This document shows, in pieces, positions 1 through 6,400 of a stretch of DNA of 7,395 bases (position 1 is the first letter of the stretch; each line of letters starts with the position of its first letter). The notes under the pieces are model-generated. The model did no database searches. It was given only the letters and a program-made list of their open reading frames with translations, and was not told the origin of the DNA. This DNA comes from Marvinbryantia sp964455335 (GTDB lineage Bacteria > Bacillota > Clostridia > Lachnospirales > Lachnospiraceae): the NCBI GenBank assembly GCA_964455335.1, contig CAYVVW010000101.1, forward strand, positions 1 through 7,395, read 5' to 3'. A program made the position numbers and the translations under genes.

Positions 1-88
1 GTGGGAGTGCGAAGCACGAAACAATCCGTAAGGTATCTTTTTACCGTAACATCATTTTATCTTAGGAAGAAACAGGAGGAAAGAGAAC
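1..88 (+). other. Leader upstream of the aldolase gene
   Basis: No gene can be assigned here. Two of the three forward frames meet stops (at 29-31 and 63-65) and no start-anchored frame is visible, so the end of an upstream gene cannot be excluded but is not supported. A tiny GTGC/GCAC hairpin lies at 7-17. The useful element is the AGGAGG ribosome binding site at 74-79, nine nucleotides before the ATG at 89, which fixes the start of eda. I see no convincing -35/-10 pair, so the promoter probably lies further upstream or belongs to an upstream operon. Confidence 0.5.
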
Positions 89-727
89 ATGAAACCGATT
101 GATGTGCAATTTGAGGAGTTTGGTGTTGTGCCGGTGGTCGTGCTGGACGACGCGAAGGATGCGCTGCCGCTTGCCAAGGCTTTGGTGGAGGGCGGCCTGC
201 CCTGTGCGGAGGTGACGTTCCGCACGGCTGCCGCGGAGGAGTCTATCCGCCTGATGAGCGGGGCTTATCCCGATATGCTGGTGGGCGCGGGAACGGTTCT
301 AACGACCGAGCAAGTGGACCGCGCGGCGGCTGCGGGCGCGAAGTTCATTGTCAGCCCGGGATTTGACCCGGAGATCGTGGACTACTGCCTGGAAAAAGGG
401 ATTCCGGTATTTCCGGGGTGCATCACTCCGTCCGAAGTGGCGCAGGCGGTCAAGCGCGGCCTCAAAGTGGTCAAGTTTTTCCCGGCGGAACAGGCGGGTG
501 GCGTGGCCATGATCAAGGCGATGGCAGCTCCCTACACCATGGTGAAGTTCATGCCGACGGGCGGCGTCAGTGCCAAAAACCTGGAAAGCTACCTCAGCTT
601 TGACCGCATCCTCTGCTGCGGCGGCAGCTGGATGGTGAAGGGCGATCTCATCCGCGCGGGCGAATTTGACAAAATCCGCGATCTGACCAAAGAAGCGGTG
701 GAGCTTGCCAGGAAGATTCGTGGGTAG
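89..727 (+). CDS. eda: KDPG/KHG aldolase (2-dehydro-3-deoxy-phosphogluconate aldolase / 4-hydroxy-2-oxoglutarate aldolase)
   Basis: This class I (Schiff-base) aldolase cleaves 2-keto-3-deoxy-6-phosphogluconate to pyruvate and glyceraldehyde-3-phosphate; family members often also cleave 4-hydroxy-2-oxoglutarate. It is cytoplasmic. The 212-residue length is normal for the family and the whole protein is a single TIM barrel. Visible landmarks are AEVTFR (E41 acid/base, R45), GAGTVLT (T69), SPGFDPEIV around residue 90, PGCITPSE around 110, the Schiff-base lysine K129 in VVKFFPAE, MPTGGV around 157-161, and the C-terminal phosphate-binding CCGGSWMV. These match the E45/T73/K133 layout known for E. 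coli Eda. The start is set by AGGAGG nine nucleotides upstream. The product would follow that of the kinase at 1124 in the same pathway, although a repeat-filled 396-nt gap separates the genes. GC-rich codon use matches kdgK and the transporter. Identification is secure; which of the two aldol substrates dominates cannot be read from sequence. Confidence 0.94.
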   Translation: MKPIDVQFEEFGVVPVVVLDDAKDALPLAKALVEGGLPCAEVTFRTAAAEESIRLMSGAYPDMLVGAGTVLTTEQVDRAAAAGAKFIVSPGFDPEIVDYCLEKGIPVFPGCITPSEVAQAVKRGLKVVKFFPAEQAGGVAMIKAMAAPYTMVKFMPTGGVSAKNLESYLSFDRILCCGGSWMVKGDLIRAGEFDKIRDLTKEAVELARKIRG

Positions 728-805
728 ACTTTTGTCAGACAAATCGGCTGATAAGTCTGCTTGAGAATTTTGCAGAAAAGCAAGGCTTTCGGAACGCGAT
801 GCCAA

Positions 806-865
806 TGATGTCAAGAAAAGAGCTTTCCTGCCCTTGATGTCAAGGAAAGAGCTTTCCTGCCCTTG
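806..865. repeat. Two-copy 29-bp tandem duplication
   Basis: Positions 806-834 and 835-863 are head-to-tail copies of one 29-bp unit, with a single mismatch (A816 versus G845); the match runs on by two bases to 865. The unit contains GGAAAG..CTTTCC and CAAGG..CCTTG inverted arms, so each copy could form a small stem. Near-identity suggests a recent duplication by slippage or unequal exchange. No function is recognised. Confidence 0.9.
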
Positions 866-940
866 CGAGGCATGGGAAAGTTCTGAAAAAGATGGCGCAA
901 TGCGCGAAGTGTGACAGAACGTAACACAGGGAGAAACATG

Positions 941-1084
941 GTTGCGCAGAAGGCGTGATGCAACACGTGATGAAGCAGAAAAATGATGCAACAGAGGCAT
1001 GATGCAACACAAGCGCGATGCAACGAAAGCATGGCACAACAGAGGCGTGATGCAACACAAACACGATACAACGAAAGCATGACT
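941..1084. repeat. 16-bp minisatellite with GATGCAAC core and 48-bp higher-order period
   Basis: The 8-mer GATGCAAC or a close variant starts at 957, 969, 985, 1001, 1017, 1033, 1049 and 1065. From 969 onward the spacing is exactly 16 bp; the 957 unit is 12 bp long. A decayed unit may occupy 941-956. Units differ in a three-step order (…AGAGGCAT, …ACAAGCGC, …GAAAGCAT), so positions 989-1036 and 1037-1084 form two 48-bp copies that differ at about six positions. The array stops about 20 nt before the kdgK ribosome binding site. A 16-bp period is not a multiple of three, which argues against coding. Confidence 0.88.
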
Positions 1085-1123
1085 CAGTAATTAGGAAAAT
1101 AACTAGGAAAGGGGACGATTGTC

Positions 1124-2221
1124 ATGAATTTGAATTTGAGACCAGAGAAGGAATGTAAGTATGATGCGCTGTCGCTCGGCGAGGTGATGCTGCGCTTAGA
1201 CCCGGGCGAGGGGAGGATTCGCACGGCGCGCCAGTTCCGCGCGTGGGAAGGCGGCGGCGAGTACAATGTGGTGCGCGGCCTGCGCCGGTGTTTTGGATTG
1301 CGCACGGGCGTGATCACGGCTTTTGCGGACAATGAAGTGGGCATGTTGATGGAGGATTTCATTTTGCAGGGCGGCGTGGACACCTCGCTCATTCACTGGA
1401 TGAAAACGGACGGCATCGGCCGGCTGTGCCGCAACGGCCTGAATTTCACGGAGCGCGGATTTGGGATTCGCGGTGCGGTGGGCTGCTCTGACCGCGCCTA
1501 CACGGCCATTTCCAAGGCGACGCCGGAAGATTTTGACTTTGACCACAATTTTGGCGAGCTTGGCGCGCGCTGGCTGCACACGGGCGGCATTTACGCCGCG
1601 CTCTCCGAGCAGTCCTGCGAGACGGTGCTGGCCGCCATCAAGACCGCGAAGAAGTATGGCACGGTGGTGTCTTATGACCTCAATTATCGCCCGTCCATGT
1701 GGAGCGCCATCGGCGGTCAGGCGAAGGCGCAGGAAGTCAATAAGGAAATCGCGAAATACGTGGACGTGATGATCGGCAACGAGGAGGACTTCACCGCGTG
1801 CCTGGGATTTGAGATTGAGGGCAACGACGCCGATTTGAAGGAATTGAACCTGGACGGCTACAAGAAGATGATCAATGAGGCCGCAAAGGCCTACCCGAAC
1901 TTTAAGGCGGTGGCCACGACCCTGCGCGAGGTCAAGACGGCCACGGTGAATGACTGGAGCGCCATTTGCTGGGCGGACGGCGAGATTTACAAGGCAAAGG
2001 ATTACAAGGGCCTGGAGATCATGGACCGCGTGGGCGGCGGCGATTCCTTCGCGTCCGGCCTCATTTACGGCCTGATGACCACGGGCGACGCGAACCTTGC
2101 CGTCAATTACGGCGCGGCGCACGGCGCATTGGCGATGACCACGCCGGGCGACACCACCATGGCGAGCAAAAAAGAAGTGGAAGCAATCATGGGAGGGGCT
2201 GGCGCGCGCGTGCAGCGGTAG
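1124..2221 (+). CDS. kdgK: PfkB-family sugar kinase, probably 2-keto-3-deoxygluconate kinase
   Basis: The likely reaction is ATP-dependent phosphorylation of 2-keto-3-deoxygluconate to KDPG, the substrate of the aldolase encoded upstream; the enzyme is cytoplasmic. Ribokinase/PfkB features are clear: LGEVMLRLDPG near the N-terminus, the sugar-binding WEGGGEYNVV (G43-V50, in place of the usual GGAxxNxA), FADNEVG, a mid-protein YDLNYRPSMW, NEEDF, and the C-terminal signature DRVGGGDSFASGL (301-313) with D307 as the expected catalytic base. At 365 residues it is longer than the classical kinases of about 310, with extra sequence mainly in the middle and a short N-terminal extension. The ATG at 1124 is preceded by AGGAAAGGGG at 1105-1114. 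The stop lies 6 nt before the transporter start, so the two are surely co-transcribed. The PfkB fold is certain. The KDG substrate rests on family resemblance and on the neighbouring eda; another keto-deoxy sugar acid is possible. Confidence 0.86.
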   Translation: MNLNLRPEKECKYDALSLGEVMLRLDPGEGRIRTARQFRAWEGGGEYNVVRGLRRCFGLRTGVITAFADNEVGMLMEDFILQGGVDTSLIHWMKTDGIGRLCRNGLNFTERGFGIRGAVGCSDRAYTAISKATPEDFDFDHNFGELGARWLHTGGIYAALSEQSCETVLAAIKTAKKYGTVVSYDLNYRPSMWSAIGGQAKAQEVNKEIAKYVDVMIGNEEDFTACLGFEIEGNDADLKELNLDGYKKMINEAAKAYPNFKAVATTLREVKTATVNDWSAICWADGEIYKAKDYKGLEIMDRVGGGDSFASGLIYGLMTTGDANLAVNYGAAHGALAMTTPGDTTMASKKEVEAIMGGAGARVQR

Positions 2222-2227
2222 GCGGCT

Positions 2228-3139
2228 ATGAAAAAACGACAGATACGCAATTCGCTGATCTTGCTCTTGACAGCGGTGATCTGGGGCGTGACTTTCGTGG
2301 CGCAGAGTGTAGGAATGGATCACGTGGGGCCGTTCACGTTTAATTGCGTGCGGTCCCTCATCGGGGGCGCGGTGCTGATTCCAAGCATCGCGCTCTTGCG
2401 CAAACTGAACACGCCCAAAAAGAAAGCGAAAAGCACAGACGATGCGCGGGAAAGGCGCGCGCTCCTGAAAGGCGGGTTCTGCTGCGGCGCGGCACTGGCG
2501 GTGGCGACGAGCCTGCAGCAGATCGGCATTGTGCACACCAGCGTGGGCAAGGCAGGGTTTATTACGGCATTTTATATTGTCATTGTGCCCGTGTTGGGGT
2601 GGTTTCTCGGTAGGAAATGCGGGCCGACTGTCTGGGTCGGGGTGCTGCTGGCATTGGTCGGGCTGTATTTTTTGTGCATCAGCGAGGACTTCACCATCGG
2701 GGAAGGGGATGTGTATATTTTTGCCAGCGCCCTTTGTTTTTCGGTGCATATCCTGCTGATTGACCACTTTTCCCCGCAGACGGATGGCGTGACGCTCTCC
2801 TGCGTCCAATTTTTGGTGTGCGGCACTCTTTGCGCCGTGCCGATGTTCCTGTTTGAGCATCCCCAGATCGGCCCGCTTTTGGCGGCGTGGAAGCCGATTC
2901 TCTACGCGGGCGTGTTCTCCTGCGGCGTGGCCTACACCTTGCAAGTCGTGGGGCAAAAGGGCATGGATCCCACCGTGGCGTCGCTCATTCTGAGCCTGGA
3001 ATCGGTGGTGTCGGCCATCTCCGGCGCGCTGCTCTTGGGGCAGCATCTCAATGGGCGCGAGATGGTTGGGTGCGTCCTGATATTTGCGGCAATCATTTTG
3101 GCGGAGCTGCCCATGCCGAAGAAATTGCGGGCAAAATGA
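2228..3139 (+). CDS. DMT-superfamily transporter with two EamA domains
   Basis: This is a 303-residue integral membrane protein built as two EamA repeats of about five helices each. The first helix starts directly after MKKRQIRNS and carries the typical AVIWGVTFVAQ motif. A basic, hydrophilic loop at residues 58-81 (KLNTPKKKAKS and following) separates helices 2 and 3. The segment GKAGFITAFYIVIVPVLGW is typical of the end of the first repeat, and LILSLESVVSAISGALLLGQ of the second. The C-terminus is short and basic (PMPKKLRAK), suggesting a cytoplasmic tail. It starts 6 nt after the kdgK stop with only a weak Shine-Dalgarno (GTAGGCGG), so translational coupling to kdgK is likely. EamA proteins mostly export metabolites or move nucleotide-sugars, amino acids or sugar acids; here, uptake or export of a sugar acid in the KDG pathway is a guess from context only. 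Confidence 0.9.
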   Translation: MKKRQIRNSLILLLTAVIWGVTFVAQSVGMDHVGPFTFNCVRSLIGGAVLIPSIALLRKLNTPKKKAKSTDDARERRALLKGGFCCGAALAVATSLQQIGIVHTSVGKAGFITAFYIVIVPVLGWFLGRKCGPTVWVGVLLALVGLYFLCISEDFTIGEGDVYIFASALCFSVHILLIDHFSPQTDGVTLSCVQFLVCGTLCAVPMFLFEHPQIGPLLAAWKPILYAGVFSCGVAYTLQVVGQKGMDPTVASLILSLESVVSAISGALLLGQHLNGREMVGCVLIFAAIILAELPMPKKLRAK

Positions 3140-3175
3140 GGCGCGCGGATTTGTGAAAAATTTCGGAAAAAAGGC

Positions 3176-3204
3176 TAGACTTTCAGATTGAGATTGGATA
3201 AAAT
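3176..3204 (+). promoter_or_regulatory. Possible sigma-70 promoter for the giant pilin gene
   Basis: TAGACT at 3176-3181 (four of six matches to TTGACA) and TAAAAT at 3199-3204 (five of six matches to TATAAT) are separated by 17 bp, the preferred spacing. The start site would fall near 3211, inside the perfect inverted repeat at 3208-3237, giving an untranslated leader of about 200 nt before the ATG at 3417. The -35 match is modest and the region is A-rich, so this is a candidate only. Confidence 0.35.
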
Positions 3205-3207
3205 GAT

Positions 3208-3237
3208 AGTAGGGTCAAACGCTGCTTTGACCCTACT
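3208..3237. promoter_or_regulatory. Perfect 12-bp inverted repeat: operator or terminator hairpin
   Basis: The arms AGTAGGGTCAAA (3208-3219) and TTTGACCCTACT (3226-3237) are perfectly complementary around a 6-nt loop CGCTGC. The hairpin lies 69 nt after the transporter stop, where a terminator would be expected. However, the + strand after it reads GTGCTAGGAAATATTTT with no immediate T-run, so it is not a standard intrinsic terminator in that direction; the minus-strand exit (ATCATTTTATCC) is only slightly better. Its overlap with the predicted start site of the candidate promoter makes a repressor operator or a 5'-end RNA hairpin an equal alternative. The structure is certain, the role is not. 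Confidence 0.6.
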
Positions 3238-3384
3238 GTGCTAGGAAATATTTTGCGGGCGGGATGCGCGGTCTTTGGATGCCGCGCGAACGCGGGGAAT
3301 GGCTTGCCACGGGACGCGTGGGCGCGCCGGCGCGAGGGGGCGCGTGTGCCTGGGGAAATGTTGCAAGCGGGAATGCGCGGCGTC
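3238..3384. repeat. Imperfect ~36-bp direct repeat flanking a GC-rich palindrome in the pilin leader
   Basis: Segment 3238-3273 and segment 3346-3384 align over their whole length with small gaps. They share GTGC, GG-AAAT, TTGC, CGGGA and TGCGCGG in the same order and end at matching GTC bases, 108 bp apart. Between them, 3323-3334 (CGCGCCGGCGCG) is a perfect palindrome. A 60-codon frame beginning with GTG at 3238 crosses the stretch and ends in TGA at 3418-3420, overlapping the pilin ATG. It lacks a ribosome binding site and has an Arg/Gly-rich random-looking translation, so it is not called a gene. Confidence 0.55.
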
Positions 3385-3416
3385 CCGCAGGGATATGTCA
3401 GATGGAGGGATGGACG

Positions 3417-6400
3417 ATGAAGCGTGAAAAACGCGGGGGTTTCAAAAAAAGAGGATTTACGCTCATAGAGATGGTCGTAGTGCTGGTGATGGTATCCGTG
3501 ATTGCGGCGATAGCTGTCCCCTCCTACCTGGGCTACGTGGACGACATGCGCAAAAAAGAATGTGAGACAAACATGAAGCGGCTCGTGACCTACCTGGACG
3601 ATGCGCTGCTGTTCGACGACAGTGCGACGATGGAAGGTGTCATAGAGGAGCATTCGGAGATCAAGTGCCCGTCTGGGGGAGAGTATAGTGCAGAAGGAAC
3701 TATGACGGTAACGTGCACTTGCGCGGATCACGCGGATCTGTTCGCATCGGCGACGAGCCATGCGGGCGGCACAGTGAGCGCGCAGGGAAGTACGGAGAAG
3801 GACGAGACGAGGAAAGAGGATGTGGTAAGCGCGTCACCGCCACCGGCGCCACAACCGTTGGTGCTAACGTTGGAGGTGGATTCTTCGCTGACTTTGAAAA
3901 AAGGCAACTCCCAAGAAGTATTGGCGAACGTCACGGTAGATGTAGAGGGCGCAGATGTGGAAGTGACATGGACTTCGGATGACGAATCCATCGCTACCGT
4001 GGAAAAGGTGGGAAGCGACCCATCAGGTCAAAGTGCATCCATCACTGCCAATGCAGTGGGAATGTGCACGATTCGATGCACTGCAAAGGCGACATTGGAC
4101 GGTTATGCGCCGGCGACACAGACGCAAGAGATTCAAGTAGAAGTGGTGCAAAATCCAAAAGAAGTGCTGTTACAAGTGGCACTTGATCAGACTACGGTGG
4201 AGTTGGAAAAGGGGGACGGTGCGACGATCCGAGCCGACGTGACTTGCATGTCCGAGGGGGTGGATTATTCTAATTACGAGTTGGAGTGGACGGTTGCGCC
4301 CCTAGACCCTGCTGGGGCGGCTGATACGATTGCCGAAGTAGTACCGAGTAACGATGGCAAGGGCGCAACTGTGACAGGCCTGCAAGAAGGCAAGGTGCAG
4401 GTTACTTGCACGGCAAGTTTGACATTGACAGAGGAAGATGGGCGACCGCTTGCGCTGGCGGGTGACTCCGTAACGTTGGCATCTGCCAATGTTACGGTGA
4501 AGGAAACGCCAAAACAGTTGCATTTGGAAGTCTCGTTGGATGAAACATCGGTGACACTAGAAGAAGAGACCACCATCGATCTTACAGCGACGGTGGTGTG
4601 CCAGCTGGGCGGAGTTGATGATCCCAATTATGCATTGGCATGGTCTGTGGATAATAATGATGTCGTCAAGCTCGATCCAACGAGTGCGCCGACGGTGACG
4701 GTCACAGCCCTAAAGGCGGGAACGGCAACCGTCACCTGTACGGCGACATGGAAGAATGATCAAGGGATCAAGATAACGGGAAGCACGGCGGCGAGTGCCA
4801 CCGCAACCGTGATCGTGACGGAAAAACCAAAGGCGCAAAAGTTGCAAGTGGTGTTAGATCAGAGTAGTATTACGGTGGCGACAGGCGCAACGAATGTCGT
4901 GAAGGCAACGGTGATGCCCGCAGATGCGCAGTATACCCTTATTTGGGAATCTTCGGATGAAGGTAAGGTAGAGATCGGAGCTTTGGACGATGGCAATACC
5001 GCAGTTGTGGAGGGAGTAGGACAAGGAAATGCAACCATCAGCTGCATCGCAGAACCCGTGGTTCAAGATGGAAGTTATGAAGCGTCAAAAGAGGCAACAG
5101 CGAATGTGACAGTAGAGAAGAGAGCGCTAGCCACGGTGCCACTTACGGTAAGCTTGACACCGGCAGAAATTGCATTAGAAGCAGGACAACAGGAAAAGGT
5201 AACGGCGGAGGTGGACTCTGGAGGAAAAAAATATCAGTTGTCGTGGAAGTCGAGTGCGCCAAATTCTGTTTTGGTTTCTCCGGATCCGAATAACCAAAAA
5301 CAAGCAACCGTGACAGCACTGCAGGGTGGAGAACCTGCCATGATTACGTGTACGGCAACTTTGACAGAAGCTGCTCAGTTGGATGAAGAGAACTCCTCCC
5401 CGGTTGGAGTTGCAAATGTCATTGTACAGGATGGGAATACAAAGAAGTATGCCACACATACCATCAATGGGGATGGGTATGTGTATTACTCTAGGTTCTT
5501 TGGAGGAAGAAAATATGACGAAAGAGTAAAGAAAAGTTATAGCGAACTTAAGTCTGGGAGTACGGTGAGTTCTTATTATCTAGGGTCGATCGAAGGGGTT
5601 ACGGAGTATAGGAGCTGTAGTTATGAGAAAACGAATGTGAATGCAAATGCGAGTGTCTGGTTTACGGAGTATAAGTATGGATTCTTGTTTTGGAAAAAAA
5701 CCATGCCCGTCATCAACGTGACAGAAACCCCAGCCGCACCAAACGTAGAGGTAGGGGAGGACGGCAAAAAAGGGAATCGGTACACCATCAAGTACAAAAA
5801 AACGGGAGGCAAAACCACCAACTACGAACTTCCCATCCGTGTCGTTTATCCGTGCAAGAGCCTGGAGCAAGGCAACGGAAAAAATGAGACGCTGAAGGTG
5901 GGAGTTGGTCAGACATTGGATTTAAGTGCGTTGATGACACCGAAGTACACAACGGATACGATTCAGTGGAGCATCAAGAACCAAGATATTGTGCAACAGG
6001 TTGGAGAACCGATAGCTGGATTGGAAGGTGAAAAGCGAAAAGACACATTGACTGTGCAGGGGTTAAAGCCCGGGAAAGCAACCGTGACGGCATTGGTCAC
6101 GACGGAAATGGAACCCACCTTCCGGAAAGGGATCGCGACGTACAAGCTCACTTGGAACATAGAGGTGGAAAGCAATGTGAACCTGGAGGGCGTTACCGTT
6201 GAGATCAAGCCGACACCAGTCGTGATGCAGGTGGGTGTGCCAAAGACGATACAACTGCACGCCACGCCGGAGATAGATTGGAGTCAGGTGGATGTCTCGT
6301 GGAAACAGCTGTGGATAGAGCAGAACATACAGCTAACGGATAACCATAACGGAACGATTACGTTGATTTCAAATAATCCTAACGAAAGTGGATATTGGTC

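Larger units (their letters stand above)
728..1123. other. Repeat-filled gap between eda and kdgK, no gene
   Basis: This 396-nt stretch has no credible gene; the minus-strand frames crossing it are artefacts of the repeats, with Cys/His/Leu-rich nonsense translations. Both repeat blocks are listed separately (806-865 and 941-1084). A weak inverted repeat follows eda (CAGAC at 736-740 with GTCTG about 14 nt later), but it has no T-run and is a poor terminator candidate. The last part carries the kdgK ribosome binding site (AGGAAAGGGG, 1105-1114). Whether eda and kdgK are co-transcribed across the gap cannot be decided by reading. Confidence 0.75.

Noticed and set aside
22..52. Small inverted repeat near GGTA…TACC upstream of eda as an operator
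   Set aside because: Arms are only 4 bp and could easily occur by chance; no promoter element around it supports a regulatory role.
736..770. Intrinsic terminator after eda (CAGAC/GTCTG stem)
   Set aside because: A 5-bp stem with a 14-nt loop and no following T-run is too weak to call.
299..1060. 253-codon minus-strand open frame over eda and the repeat gap
   Set aside because: It covers most of eda in antisense, and its remainder translates the minisatellite into a Cys/His/Leu periodic string. No ribosome binding site or recognisable domain.
941..1084. CRISPR array
   Set aside because: Units are 16 bp, contiguous, and without unique spacers of 25-40 bp; there are no cas genes in the window. 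It is a minisatellite.
1196..3046. 616-codon minus-strand open frame antisense to kdgK and the transporter
   Set aside because: It crosses two well-recognised genes, its translation is His/Arg/Ala-rich and low-complexity without any domain, and such frames are typical of GC-biased third positions on the opposite strand.
3238..3420. 60-codon GTG-start frame whose TGA overlaps the pilin ATG (ATGA), suggesting a coupled leader peptide
   Set aside because: No Shine-Dalgarno before the GTG, which abuts the hairpin; the translation is Arg/Gly-rich and unlike a real small protein; the pilin has its own good GGAGG site. Kept only as a remark under the leader repeat.
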